Shown: positions 25,430-35,452, counted from the stretch's first letter. The stretch: DNA of 58,312 bases from Photorhabdus heterorhabditis (GCF_018448905.1 NZ_RCWA01000029.1:1-58312), one strand, 5' to 3'. Notes: generated by a model from the letters alone, not told the origin. Numbers and translations are program-made.

Positions 25430-27736
25430 ATGATTAATTTAGATATTAACGAACAAAGTAAGATTATGGTTGTAAGTAGCCACGTATGTAACCCGACGAC
25501 TGCAAATGGCCGTGCATTTACCGAGCTAATAGATGCATTGAAAAAGAATAATTTTGCCGTTATCCCTGCTGCAACATTTCAAGATGGCATAGCGACGGTT
25601 TCTTCTGATGCTTCACTGTGCTGTATTTTTGTTGACTGGACTTCAGGTGACAATAACGCTGAATCACATGAACAAGTATCAGAATTGCTGAGAGAAATAC
25701 GCAGACACAATATCACTATCCCGGTACTGCTAACCGCCGAAGACTCCAGCATAGATACACTGACACTTGAAGCAATGAGATTAGTAGATGAATTTGTCTG
25801 GATGCTTGAAGATACGGTTGGATTTATCGCCTCCCGCGCCAATGCCCTGATTAAGAAATACTATGCTCAGTTATTACCTCCTTTCACCCGAGCATTATTT
25901 CAATATACCCAAGAATCACCAGAATATTCCTGGACGACTCCTGGACATCAAGGAGGCGTCGCTTTTACCAAAACAGCGGCAGGAAGAGAATTAATCAATT
26001 TTTTTGGGGAAAATCTATTCAGAAGTGATCTTGGGGTAGAAAGGACAGTACTTGGCTCACTTTTAGATCATACAGGTGCAATCAAAGAATCAGAAGAATA
26101 TGCCGCCACTATTTTTGGTGCTCATCAGAGCTATTGTGTTCTTGGCGGCACTTCTGGTTCCAACCGTATTATCATGAGTGCCGTTATTGGTGAAAAAGAG
26201 ATTATTATATGCGACCGCAATTGCCATAAATCCATTGAACAAGGTTTAATAATGACAGGGGCTTTGCCCATATACCTTATTCCACAACGCAATCGTTATG
26301 GCATTATCGGCCCCATTCCTAAAGATCAATTTCAACCAGAATATATCCAACAAATCATCGACGAACACCCATTAAAAGAGAATGCTACAGACAGCCAACC
26401 TGTTTATGCTGTCGTAACCAACAGTACTTACGATGGGATATGTTATCACTCAGAACAAGTAGAAGATTTATTGGCAAAAAGTGTTGATCAAATTCACTTT
26501 GATGAAGCCTGGTTTGCTTATGCCCGTTTTAACCCGATGTATAAACATCGTTATTCAATGCGTGGTGAACCAAATGATTTTGATAGTAATAGCCCTACAA
26601 TATTTGCTACTCAGTCCACGCATAAAATGCTAGCGGCATTATCGCAATCATCCTATATCCATATTCGCAATGGCAGAAAACCCATTGAACACTCCCGTTT
26701 CAATGAGTCTTATATGATGCAGTCCACAACTTCACCGCTATATCCGCTAATCGCTACTAATGAAATTGGCGCGGCTATGATGGATGGCCCGCAGGGACAA
26801 AGACTGATACAAAGTGCTATCAATGAAGCCGTGGACTTTCGTCTGACTTTGGCAAAGACCCACCATGAATTTAAACAAAAAGATGATTGGTTCTTCTCAC
26901 CCTGGAATGCCAGAGAGATTATCAGTTCAGACAGCGGTCAATTAATTCCTTTCCATGAAGCAAGCAGAGAACAATTGGCAAATGATCCCTCCTGTTGGGT
27001 ATTAAAAGAGGGAGAAAAATGGCATGGATTTCACAATCTATCGGAAGAATGGTGCCTACTTGATCCAATGAAAATCGGTATTTTGTGCCCAGGCATGAAT
27101 GATAATGATGAACTGATGGAAAATGGCATTCCAGCCGAAATTCTTTCCGCTTACCTGAGCCAACACGACATTGTACCTGCACGTACCACTGATTTCATCG
27201 TTCTTTGCCAGTTTACTCTCGGAGTCACCAAAGGCAAATGGGGCACGTTGCTCAATGTATTATTAAGCTTTAAGAAGCACTATGACGCTAATACACCACT
27301 TAAACAGTGTTTGCCGAAACTCACTAAGCAATATCCTCAAAATTATCAAGATATAGGACTAAAAGATATTTCGGACGAAATGTTCAGATATATGAAAGAC
27401 TATGAAATGGATATTGAACAAACAAGATCATTTAGCCAATTACCTGACATAGTGAAACTCCCTCGGCAGGCATTCCTTGACCATATGGCAGGCCGTACTG
27501 AACATATACCACTCAGTAAACTAGCAGAACGTATATCGGCTGTTGGCGTTATTCCTTATCCACCGGGGATACCCATCATCATGCCGGGGGAATCCTTTGG
27601 TGATGAAAATTCTCCCTGGTTACAATATATTCGCCAGATCAATGAGTGGAATAAAAGATTCCCAGGCTTCGAGAAAATTCTGGAAGGCGCAGAGATGATA
27701 AACGGCGAGTACCATGTATGGGTGCTAAAAGAGTGA
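25430..27736 (+). CDS. adiA: Biodegradative arginine decarboxylase, AdiA-like
   Basis: A 768-residue PLP-dependent decarboxylase of the large Orn/Lys/Arg class: an N-terminal response-regulator-like wing domain (1-~135), then the catalytic domain with SWTTPGHQGGVAFTKT, HFDEAWFAYARFNP and the PLP lysine at about K399 (STHKML), and a C-terminal domain ending in YHVWVLKE. Residue by residue it follows E. coli AdiA (755 aa) more closely than lysine or ornithine decarboxylases. It turns arginine into agmatine and consumes a proton, typically in acid resistance. No AdiC antiporter or AdiY regulator lies nearby. It is inserted between mltF and tadA, which are adjacent in E. coli. Confidence 0.9.
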   Translation: MINLDINEQSKIMVVSSHVCNPTTANGRAFTELIDALKKNNFAVIPAATFQDGIATVSSDASLCCIFVDWTSGDNNAESHEQVSELLREIRRHNITIPVLLTAEDSSIDTLTLEAMRLVDEFVWMLEDTVGFIASRANALIKKYYAQLLPPFTRALFQYTQESPEYSWTTPGHQGGVAFTKTAAGRELINFFGENLFRSDLGVERTVLGSLLDHTGAIKESEEYAATIFGAHQSYCVLGGTSGSNRIIMSAVIGEKEIIICDRNCHKSIEQGLIMTGALPIYLIPQRNRYGIIGPIPKDQFQPEYIQQIIDEHPLKENATDSQPVYAVVTNSTYDGICYHSEQVEDLLAKSVDQIHFDEAWFAYARFNPMYKHRYSMRGEPNDFDSNSPTIFATQSTHKMLAALSQSSYIHIRNGRKPIEHSRFNESYMMQSTTSPLYPLIATNEIGAAMMDGPQGQRLIQSAINEAVDFRLTLAKTHHEFKQKDDWFFSPWNAREIISSDSGQLIPFHEASREQLANDPSCWVLKEGEKWHGFHNLSEEWCLLDPMKIGILCPGMNDNDELMENGIPAEILSAYLSQHDIVPARTTDFIVLCQFTLGVTKGKWGTLLNVLLSFKKHYDANTPLKQCLPKLTKQYPQNYQDIGLKDISDEMFRYMKDYEMDIEQTRSFSQLPDIVKLPRQAFLDHMAGRTEHIPLSKLAERISAVGVIPYPPGIPIIMPGESFGDENSPWLQYIRQINEWNKRFPGFEKILEGAEMINGEYHVWVLKE

Positions 27737-27750
27737 ATCAACAATATTTA

Positions 27751-28266
<516 letters not shown>

Positions 28267-28325
28267 TCACTTCACTATTATCAGGGACAATTATAACGAT
28301 TTATTTTTCCTATTTTCCAGATATA

Positions 28326-28448
28326 TACCCAATAGATTTCAAGTTGCAGCGCGGCGGCAAGAGAACGCATCCCCAGGAGCATAGATAACGATGTGACTGG
28401 GGTAAGTGAACGCAGCCAACAAAGCAGCAGCTTGAAAGATGAAGGGTA
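28326..28448. repeat. ERIC element, full length (123 bp)
   Basis: A 123-bp copy in the opposite orientation to the one at 1712-1834 and of the same length, with both core motifs and complete ends (TACCC...GGGTA), between tadA and the fibre array. Confidence 0.93.
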
Positions 28449-28560
28449 TATTTACTTATCATTTCGGTGAAAATAGACACCGGAGATTATTTAAAATATT
28501 TTATGCCACTGCATTATTCCCAAAATAAATTCACATAATATATTTTAAAATAAAAAAATA

Positions 28561-28579
28561 AAGCCGAAAAATTCGGCTT
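28561..28579 (-). terminator. Terminator of the minus-strand fibre gene
   Basis: AAGCCGAA/TTCGGCTT stem with a 3-base loop. On the minus strand it is followed by a T-rich run, 27 bp after the fibre gene stop. Confidence 0.85.
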
Positions 28580-28606
28580 ATTCTTATTATTTTTTTGATA
28601 TGTTAA

Positions 28607-29203
28607 TTAATAGCCGATTGCGAAATAATCGCCATAGACATAAGTATCATTAGCAGATAACCTGATTTCAGCTCCATAAGCGTTAACAGTTCGCGCAGCA
28701 ACCCAAGAATCAAAAGTATTCAATGTCCCGTTAGTTGCTGCTGACATCGGAAATATCCAATCACCAACAGGTGACATAAAAACCCGCAGAAAACCATATT
28801 TAAAAGGTGTTGGTAAAATAACTTTGTTTCTCGCTAATGGAGTAAAATTATGTCTTCCCCATTGAAGTATTAATCCACCCGGCAGTTGTTGATAACCGTT
28901 AGGTGACAGACTACCAGGATATTGTTTTTTCATATGGCACTGTAATGAGTCAGTAAAAGTCTTATTAAGTGTTGCCAAATCTCCATTATCCAGAACATCC
29001 TTTTCACACTGCGTTGACATAAAATTAGCGACGACAGAGGCTATTGTAGACGACTGGCGTAATGCCTTATTTAATACATGCGTGGTAAGACCGACTGGGG
29101 GAAATCCAGTTTGCAATTCTGGACTATTTTCATATAAATTTTGACTCACTACATTAGCACCATCTTTAATAGAAAACGCTTTAAAATCATTCTTATTACT
29201 CAT
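28607..29203 (-). CDS. Short tail-fibre-like protein, array member 1 (reverse orientation)
   Basis: A 198-residue protein whose first ~75 residues (DFKAFSIKDGANVV...LRQSSTIASVVANF) match the four plus-strand fibre genes. It lacks the middle repeat-like part (DASLTQKGVVQLTD...LAATQKLVSDIN). After a linker it has a C-terminal domain starting GYQQLPGGLILQWG and ending YFAIGY, the pattern of the phage tail fibre gp53-like C-terminal domain. This is a receptor-binding type of domain. It is the only member on this strand and is probably an internally shortened copy. Confidence 0.8.
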   Translation of the reverse strand: MSNKNDFKAFSIKDGANVVSQNLYENSPELQTGFPPVGLTTHVLNKALRQSSTIASVVANFMSTQCEKDVLDNGDLATLNKTFTDSLQCHMKKQYPGSLSPNGYQQLPGGLILQWGRHNFTPLARNKVILPTPFKYGFLRVFMSPVGDWIFPMSAATNGTLNTFDSWVAARTVNAYGAEIRLSANDTYVYGDYFAIGY

Positions 29204-29913
29204 TTAACCTCCTAATAGAAAATAACAAAAATTCTTGATGAAAACTTTATTTACATAAGGACTTTCAAATATAAATTTAACATGAGCATATAATCAATCA
29301 ACAAATTTATTTTAATGCCGACATTATAAAAAATTAATTTAATTAATAAATTCATGCTAATACAAATAACTCCATTTATAAAAACATACAGACCATATTA
29401 TTAACATTAGCTTTATAAAGACAATACAATCAGATACATACTAAATAAACCGACACGTATCATGGAAGAACGACATTATTATTCAGCATGATATACATTC
29501 ACCATAAAATAACACCAACACATTATAAAAACAAATAATTCATGATAACAACCAAACATATCATTACCTTTGAATATAAAACTAATCTTTACTTTTCCCA
29601 GTATACCTTTAATTAAAACATGGAATTTTCATATAACAATGGCAATCACCCAACCTTCTCAAACCGCAAATGAAATTAATAAAAATCACTTTCAAACATT
29701 AAATACAAATAATTTAGATCTATTTCATATTACAAAACATTAAAATATTTATTACCACCAATTATATAAAAATAGTTAACCCTATAAGTTATAAAAATAT
29801 TCCATTATTCCTTTTTATAACTAAACTATAGCCGGCGTGAAAAGGGAGAAATTGTTTTTACAAAAATTCACTATATTGCTTATAAAATGCAGTACTTAAT
29901 TGGAGATAAATAC
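29204..29913. other. Very AT-rich gene-free spacer between divergent fibre genes
   Basis: About 700 bp without a credible gene. It should hold promoters for the divergent fibre genes. The last ~130 bp (from 29782) carry the upstream element shared with the other fibre genes. Confidence 0.6.
29782..29913 (+). repeat. Conserved fibre-gene upstream element, copy A
   Basis: A shared block, roughly TAACC-N-CATAAGTTATAAA, then a TTATTC/TTTTTAT segment, a CTAAACTATA promoter-like segment and an A-rich leader. The same block precedes the fibre genes at 31477, 32736 and 34367; this is the most diverged copy. Confidence 0.65.
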
Positions 29914-30741
29914 ATGAGTCAAAAGAATGATTTTAAGGCTTTTTCTATTAGTGAAAATGCAAATATAGTGAAGCAAGAAATATATGAAAAAGATCAAAAC
30001 TTGCAAGCTGGATTTCCAACAGGAAATATTACCGCCGAACTATTAAATAAGGCATTACGTCAGTCGTCAACCATATCCACTGTCGTCGCTAATTTTATCG
30101 CAACACAATCTGGTGAAGATGTTCTCGATAATGGGGATATAGACAAACTCACCACCCAATTCAAGAAAGCCTTAGAACAACAAAACACAACAGAAGTTCG
30201 AGATGCCTCATTAACAGAAAAAGGAATTATTCAGCTCACAGACCAAATAGGCAACAGTAATACACTCGCTGCAACTCAGAAGCTTGTTTCTGATGTAAAT
30301 GATAATGCTAATAATCGACTAGCAAAAGACCAAAACGGCGCAGACATTCCTAATAAAGCTGAGTTTATAAAGAACCTTGGTTTATCAGATACAACAAAAA
30401 TAACGATAGGAAATAGTGAAAATCAGGTACCTGATATGTCGTTTTTCACCGCTAACCTGAATCAGGTCGGATGGCAAAAATTACCTTCGGGTTTAATTGA
30501 AATGTGGGGAATAGCATCAGTTAAAGGCAATGCTTATGCCGAACCTGGCGCTTTAAATAACTTTCCAATTCCATTCCCGAATACATGTCTCAACGTCACG
30601 TTAACTCACGTTGGTAACGCCCCTCAACATGCGGGCACATTTTCAATAATGATGGTCGATAATGCCAAATTCCAATGTTTTAGCAGTATTCCAAATTTAC
30701 AAATTCCTGTAGCAGCATTTTATAGAGCAATAGGGTATTAA
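29914..30741 (+). CDS. Tail-fibre-like protein, array member 2
   Basis: A 275-residue protein. The N-terminal ~190 residues are shared with members 3-5: an DFKAFSI attachment-like region, LRQSSTISTVVANFIATQ, DASLTEKGIIQLTD (a tail-fibre repeat motif) and NTLAATQKLVSDVN. The C-terminal ~85 residues form a gp53-like domain beginning GWQKLPSGLIEMWG and ending FYRAIGY. The ATG at 29914 follows a GGAGAT ribosome site and is preferred over 29887. It ends 2 bp before its fibre-assembly gene. Confidence 0.85.
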   Translation: MSQKNDFKAFSISENANIVKQEIYEKDQNLQAGFPTGNITAELLNKALRQSSTISTVVANFIATQSGEDVLDNGDIDKLTTQFKKALEQQNTTEVRDASLTEKGIIQLTDQIGNSNTLAATQKLVSDVNDNANNRLAKDQNGADIPNKAEFIKNLGLSDTTKITIGNSENQVPDMSFFTANLNQVGWQKLPSGLIEMWGIASVKGNAYAEPGALNNFPIPFPNTCLNVTLTHVGNAPQHAGTFSIMMVDNAKFQCFSSIPNLQIPVAAFYRAIGY

Positions 30742-30742
30742 T

Positions 30743-31177
30743 ATGAACAATAAAAACTATGTATTCAGTGCATCAAATAAAGCATTTTATCCACTATCAT
30801 TACAACAGGATTATATTGAAACCGGCTCATGGCCAAATGATCCTGTACCTGTAACTGATGACATATTCAATGAATTTTCGGGAATACCGCCCACAGGAAA
30901 AATACGCTCCTCTGGCGAAGATGGCCTGCCTTGTTGGGAAGATATTCCACCTCCAACACAAGAAGAATTGATCTCTATTGCGGAAATCCAAAGAAAGCAG
31001 TTTATATCTCTTGCAAATAAAAAAATAACGCCACTGACTGATGCAGTAGAACTTGATATCGCAACAGATGAAGAAATGCTATCACTTAAAGAATGGAAAA
31101 AATATCGCGTGATGCTTAACCGGGTTGATACTTCAAAAGCACCGGACATTGACTGGCCAATTGCGCCATTATCGTAA
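30743..31177 (+). CDS. Tail-fibre assembly protein, copy 1
   Basis: A 144-residue protein of the caudoviral tail-fibre-assembly (Tfa) family. It has the N-terminal FSASNKAFYPLSLQQDY segment, the central PCWEDIPPPTQEE and the C-terminal end RVDTSKAPDIDWPIAP typical of the family. Tfa proteins bind fibre tips and help them trimerise. The gene starts 2 bp after fibre member 2. A nearly identical copy follows member 4. Confidence 0.92.
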   Translation: MNNKNYVFSASNKAFYPLSLQQDYIETGSWPNDPVPVTDDIFNEFSGIPPTGKIRSSGEDGLPCWEDIPPPTQEELISIAEIQRKQFISLANKKITPLTDAVELDIATDEEMLSLKEWKKYRVMLNRVDTSKAPDIDWPIAPLS

Positions 31178-31183
31178 CTAATA

Positions 31184-31218
31184 AAAAGGCCGGACTAAGG
31201 CAAACCCCGGCCTTTATC
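31184..31218 (+). terminator. Rho-independent terminator after tfa copy 1
   Basis: GGCCGG/CCCGGCC stem with A run before and CTTT T-rich tract after; 6 bp past the stop. Confidence 0.85.
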
Positions 31219-31476
31219 ATTTTGTTATTGAAATCTACTTTCTATAATGAATCTTTCAATAGGAAAATTATTTAAGGCAGTTTCTATAAAATAAGTATTA
31301 ATCACTTAGACTTGTCGAATTACTTATTAATCAAAACATACGAAAAACAATTAACCCCATAAGATATAAAAATATTTAATTATTCTTTTTTATCTCTAGA
31401 CTATGACCGATAGAAAATTATCTTTACAATAATTTTCTATCTATATAACTTACTATTGAAATTTAGGAAAATATAT
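31214..31476 (+). repeat. Long fibre-gene upstream repeat, copy B
   Basis: About 260 bp nearly identical to 32470-32735. It starts right after the terminator (TTATTGAAATCTACTTTC) and runs to the next fibre start. It contains the shared promoter-like block. Confidence 0.85.
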
Positions 31477-32349
31477 ATGAATCCAAAGAATGATTTTAAA
31501 GCGTTTTCTATTAAAGATGGTTCTAATGTGGTAGATCAAAATTTATATGAAAATAGTCCAGAATTGCAGACTGGATTTCCCCCAATAGGTCTTACCACAC
31601 ATGTACTAAATAAAACATTACGTCAATCATCAACAATAGCCTCTGTTGTCGCTGATTTTATTGCGACAGAATCTGGCAGTGATGTTTTAGATGATGGTAA
31701 TATAGCCAAGCTCACAGCACAATTAAATAAAGCGTTAGAAAAAAAAATCACAACACAAGTTCCCGATGCCTCATTAACACAGAAAGGTGTTGTTCAGCTC
31801 ACAGATGTGGTTGGCAATAGTAATACACTGGCTGCAACCCAGAAGCTCGTCTCAGATATAAATAATAACGCCAATAACAGACTAGAAAAAACACAAAACG
31901 GCGCAGATATTCCTAATAAAAATGAGTTTGTGAAAAATTTAGGTTTAAAAGAAGCCGCGAAACGAGAAATAGGAAACACAGCTAATCAAATCCCAGATGC
32001 CAGTTTCTTTTCCAGTAAATTAGATAACGATAAAGGTTGGTGGAAGAGTCCTAGTGGCATTATAGAGCAATATGTAAGAGTAATTATGAAAAGTAATTCT
32101 AATAGCAAGAATGCAACATATCATGAACGAAGAGCAAATGTTTCTTTTCCAATTGCATTTCCAACTGCTTTTCTTGGTGCATCAGTTTCAGTTACTGATA
32201 CGGTGGGGCCTTATATTGAAACACCACTTGTAGCAAATGCCAGCAAAACTTCAATTACTGTGTGGACAGGGCTTTATCTTCCTGTAGGGGTTCACGGCGC
32301 TTTTCCAGATTCTGATATAATAGTCTATTTACGTGTATGGGGAAGATAA
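31477..32349 (+). CDS. Tail-fibre-like protein, array member 3
   Basis: A 290-residue protein sharing the N-terminal ~190 residues of the array (DFKAFSIKDGSNVV, DASLTQKGVVQLTDVVGN, NGADIPNKNEFVKNLGL). Its C-terminus is different: GWWKSPSGIIEQYVRV...SFPIAFPTAFLGASVSV...VYLRVWGR, still of the gp53-like fold pattern but with its own binding face. No assembly gene follows it. The ATG at 31477 lies after a GGAAAA leader shared with members 4 and 5. Confidence 0.85.
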   Translation: MNPKNDFKAFSIKDGSNVVDQNLYENSPELQTGFPPIGLTTHVLNKTLRQSSTIASVVADFIATESGSDVLDDGNIAKLTAQLNKALEKKITTQVPDASLTQKGVVQLTDVVGNSNTLAATQKLVSDINNNANNRLEKTQNGADIPNKNEFVKNLGLKEAAKREIGNTANQIPDASFFSSKLDNDKGWWKSPSGIIEQYVRVIMKSNSNSKNATYHERRANVSFPIAFPTAFLGASVSVTDTVGPYIETPLVANASKTSITVWTGLYLPVGVHGAFPDSDIIVYLRVWGR

Positions 32350-32440
32350 GATCTCTGTTGAAGTTGGTTTGTCGTAATTATTTACCATATAAATTAGTAG
32401 CTATGACAAAATAATGCAAACATTATCATAGCTTAAAAAA

Positions 32441-32468
32441 GACCGGGATTAAGTCAAAGCCCGGCCTT
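32441..32468 (+). terminator. Terminator after fibre member 3
   Basis: ACCGGG/CCCGGC(C) stem preceded by an A run, about 90 bp past the stop. It is the same design as the other array terminators. Confidence 0.75.
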
Positions 32469-32469
32469 A

Positions 32470-32735
32470 ATCACTTTGTTATTGAAATCTACTTTCTATA
32501 ATGAATTTTTCAATAGGAAAATTATTTAATAAAGTTTCTATAAAATAAGTATTAATTACTTAGACTTATCGAATTACTTATTAATAAAAACACACGAAAA
32601 ATAATTAACGCCATAAGTTATAAAGACATTTAATTATTATCTTTTATCTCTAAACTATGAGCGATTGGAAATTATCTTTACAATAATTAAAATTGTCATC
32701 TATAAAACACACTATTGAATTTTAGGAAAATACAC
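32470..32735 (+). repeat. Long fibre-gene upstream repeat, copy C
   Basis: Nearly identical to 31214-31476 over its whole length, which marks a recent duplication. It includes the CATAAGTTATAAA and CTAAACTATG segments. Confidence 0.85.
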
Positions 32736-33479
32736 ATGAACCACAAAAATGATTTTAAAGCGTTTTCTATTAAAGATGGTGCTAATGTAGTGGATCAAAA
32801 TTTATATGAAAATAGTCCAGAATTGCAGACTGGATTTCCACCAGACGGTTTTACCACCCATATATTAAATAAGGCATTACGTCAGTCATCAGCAATATCA
32901 TCTGTTGTAGCTGATTTTATTGCGACAGGATCTGGCAGTGATGTTTTGGATGATGGTAATATAGCCAAACTCACTACACAATTAAATAAAGCGTTAGAAA
33001 AAAAAATCACAACACATACAACACAAATTCCCGATGCCTCATTAACACAGAAAGGTGTTGTTCAGCTTACAAATGTGGTTGGCAATAGTCATACACTGGC
33101 TGCAACACAGAAACTTGTCTCTGATATAAATAATAATGTGAATAATAGAATTAACCAGCTTCCAAATATGTCGTCTTTCACCGCAAACCTAACTCAGAAT
33201 GGTTGGCAAAAGTTACCTTCAGGTCTAATTATAATGTGGGGAACAGCACTAGTTTCTTTCGGTGGAAGTGGAAAACCGAATAGCGGATATCTTAATAGCT
33301 TTCCAATTCCATTCCCAAATCAATGTCTTAGTGTCACTTTAACTCATAATGCTTGGGACCCCGGCTCAGCAGGAATATTTGGAGCAAAAATAGAAAATCA
33401 GAGTCAGTTTCGGTGTTATAGAAGTAATACTCCTTACCCTCCCGCAGTTGGAACATTTTTTATAGCAATAGGATATTAA
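32736..33479 (+). CDS. Tail-fibre-like protein, array member 4
   Basis: A 247-residue protein with the shared N-terminal region (DFKAFSIKDGANVV...KLVSDINNNVNNR). It lacks the NGADIPNKNEFVKNLGL segment of members 2, 3 and 5, so it is shorter in the middle. The C-terminal gp53-like domain (GWQKLPSGLIIMWG ... FFIAIGY) is close to that of member 2 but with different surface loops. It is followed after 48 bp by tfa copy 2. An extra four-residue THTT segment after KKI shows small local repeat gain. Confidence 0.85.
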   Translation: MNHKNDFKAFSIKDGANVVDQNLYENSPELQTGFPPDGFTTHILNKALRQSSAISSVVADFIATGSGSDVLDDGNIAKLTTQLNKALEKKITTHTTQIPDASLTQKGVVQLTNVVGNSHTLAATQKLVSDINNNVNNRINQLPNMSSFTANLTQNGWQKLPSGLIIMWGTALVSFGGSGKPNSGYLNSFPIPFPNQCLSVTLTHNAWDPGSAGIFGAKIENQSQFRCYRSNTPYPPAVGTFFIAIGY

Positions 33480-33527
33480 TTTAAAAAATCAAATTGACGA
33501 TTATCTAATTAAATCTGGTAGGAAATT

Positions 33528-33962
33528 ATGAACAATAAAAACTATGTATTCAGTGCATCAAATAAAGCATTTTATCCACTATCATTACAACAGGATTATA
33601 TTGAAACCGGCTCATGGCCAAATGATCCTGTACCTGTAACTGATGACATATTCAATGAATTTTCGGGAATACCGCCGACAGGAAAAATACGCTCCTCTGG
33701 CGAAGATGGCCTGCCTTGTTGGGAAGATATTCCACCCCCAACACAAGAGGAATTGATATCTATTGCAGAAATCCAAAGAAAGCAATTTATATCTCTCGCA
33801 AATAAAGAAATAACGCCACTGGCTGATGCGGTAGAACTTGATATAGCAACAGATGAAGAAACGTTATCACTTAAAGAATGGAAAAAATACCGCGTGATGC
33901 TTAACCGGGTTGATACTTCGAAAGCACCGGACATTGACTGGCCAATTGCGCCATTATCGTAA
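33528..33962 (+). CDS. Tail-fibre assembly protein, copy 2
   Basis: A 144-residue protein, nearly identical to the copy at 30743-31177 (a few substitutions such as Glu for Lys in ANKEITPL). It has the same Tfa-family segments. It serves the gp53-like fibre of member 4, which carries a C-terminal domain like member 2; the two other fibres have different tips and no tfa. The near identity suggests recent duplication or gene conversion. Confidence 0.92.
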   Translation: MNNKNYVFSASNKAFYPLSLQQDYIETGSWPNDPVPVTDDIFNEFSGIPPTGKIRSSGEDGLPCWEDIPPPTQEELISIAEIQRKQFISLANKEITPLADAVELDIATDEETLSLKEWKKYRVMLNRVDTSKAPDIDWPIAPLS

Positions 33963-33970
33963 TTAATAAA

Positions 33971-34001
33971 AAGGCCGGGATTCAAGAAGAACCCGGTCTT
34001 T
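33971..34001 (+). terminator. Rho-independent terminator after tfa copy 2
   Basis: GGCCGGG/CCCGGTC stem followed by TTT, 8 bp past the stop. Confidence 0.85.
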
Positions 34002-34237
34002 ATCATTTTGTTATTGTATTATTGCCAGAACAACAGCAGTAAATATTCTGTTATCATCCGAACTATTCTCCATGCGATATTAGCGACCTTGTTCGTTATT
34101 GAAATTTACTTTCCAGTCTAAACCTTTCAATATGGAAATTATTTAATATACTCCAGAAAATAAACACTCATTATTTATATACACCTCCAATTAAGACATA
34201 TTTAATTACTTATTACTAAAAACACACTAAAATAATT

Positions 34238-34366
34238 AACCTCATAAGTTATAAAGATATTTAATTATTATTTTTTGTCCCTAAAATATAAGAGACAGCA
34301 AATCACCCTTACAATAACTCAAAATATCACCTATAAAACACACTATTAAAAATCAGGAAAATATAT
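34238..34366 (+). repeat. Conserved fibre-gene upstream element, copy D
   Basis: Same block as copies A-C with more changes (CATAAGTTATAAAGATATTTAATTATTA, in pieces). The preceding 34005-34237 is only partly similar to copies B and C. Confidence 0.7.
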
Positions 34367-35197
34367 ATGAATACCAAAAATGATTTTAAAACGTTTTCTA
34401 TTAAAGATGGTGCTAATGTGGTGGATCAAAATTCATATGAAAACAGTCCAGAATTGCAGACTGGATTTCCACCAGACGGTCTTACCACCCATATATTAAA
34501 TAAGGCATTACGTCAGTCATCAACAATATCATCTGTTGTCGCTGATTTTATTGCAACAGAGTCTGACAGTGATGTTTTGGATGATGGTAATACAACCAAA
34601 CTCACTGCACAATTAAATAAAGCATTAGAACAAAAAATCACAACAAAAATTCCTGATGCCTCATTAATACAAAAAGGTATTGTTCAACTCACAGATATTA
34701 TTGGCAATAGTAATACACTCGCTGCAACTCAGAAACTTGTTTCCGATATAAATGATAATGCTAACGGCAGATTGGACAAAAACCAAAATGGTGCAGACAT
34801 TCCCAATAAAAATGAGTTTGTGAAAAACCTCGGTTTATTTGAATTATTATTGTCAGGTACTCCTCTGTTTACACAAGGGAATAATTTCATGACTTTCAAA
34901 ATTCCATTTTTCATCGGATCAGAGAGAAAATATCTCTTATTCCAATCTGTATATGCGCAGGCTCCAGATTTAGCTAACGAGGGGCAATTCACTATTACAT
35001 ACCCAATTGCATACTCTTATAAACCTCATGCTATACTTTCAAGTATGGCTGGACATGTCAATGGAGGTCAATATTCTGAAGGAGCTGAAATATTAAAAAT
35101 CAATAAAGAAAACCTAGTAATAATATCACGTTGGTACTCTCGCAGTACAAATTTTCAGCCTGCACGCATATTTGTAGTAGGAGTATCAGATAACTAA
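34367..35197 (+). CDS. Tail-fibre-like protein, array member 5
   Basis: A 276-residue protein with the shared N-terminal ~160 residues (ending NGADIPNKNEFVKNLGLFE). The C-terminal ~115 residues are unrelated to the gp53-like tips of members 2 and 4: LFTQGNNFMTFKIPFFIG...ILKINKENLVIISRW...RIFVVGVSDN. This is a clear tip exchange at the conserved boundary. No assembly gene follows. Confidence 0.85.
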   Translation: MNTKNDFKTFSIKDGANVVDQNSYENSPELQTGFPPDGLTTHILNKALRQSSTISSVVADFIATESDSDVLDDGNTTKLTAQLNKALEQKITTKIPDASLIQKGIVQLTDIIGNSNTLAATQKLVSDINDNANGRLDKNQNGADIPNKNEFVKNLGLFELLLSGTPLFTQGNNFMTFKIPFFIGSERKYLLFQSVYAQAPDLANEGQFTITYPIAYSYKPHAILSSMAGHVNGGQYSEGAEILKINKENLVIISRWYSRSTNFQPARIFVVGVSDN

Positions 35198-35298
35198 CTT
35201 TCAACGCTAATAGTTATTATCTATCTCAGATTTTAGAATTATCTCGATAAAGAATAGGAATTTTATTAGTTAATTCTACCATTATCGTCATTAACAAA

Positions 35299-35328
35299 AA
35301 GACCGGGATTAGAATAACATCCGGTCTT
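35299..35328 (+). terminator. Terminator after fibre member 5
   Basis: AAGACCGG/CCGGTCTT stem with an A run before it and a T-rich tract after. It closes the fibre array. Confidence 0.8.
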
Positions 35329-35374
35329 CATCATTTTATTTACTCTAATACTATAGGTTGTAAATATCCTGTTA

Positions 35375-35452
35375 TACCTGTTATCTTTCAAGTTGCTTCT
35401 TTGTTGGCTGCGTTCACTTGCCGCCGCACTGCAACTTGAAATCTATTGGGTA
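35375..35452. repeat. Short ERIC element (78 bp, internal deletion)
   Basis: Same 45-bp central deletion as the element at 11808-11885, joined at TGCGTTCACTT. The ends match full ERIC elements (left end TACCTG instead of TACCC). Confidence 0.88.

Noticed and set aside
28607-35197. Considered as a prophage
   Set aside because: Only fibre and fibre-assembly genes are present. No structural, replication, integrase or lysis genes, and both sides are core genes.
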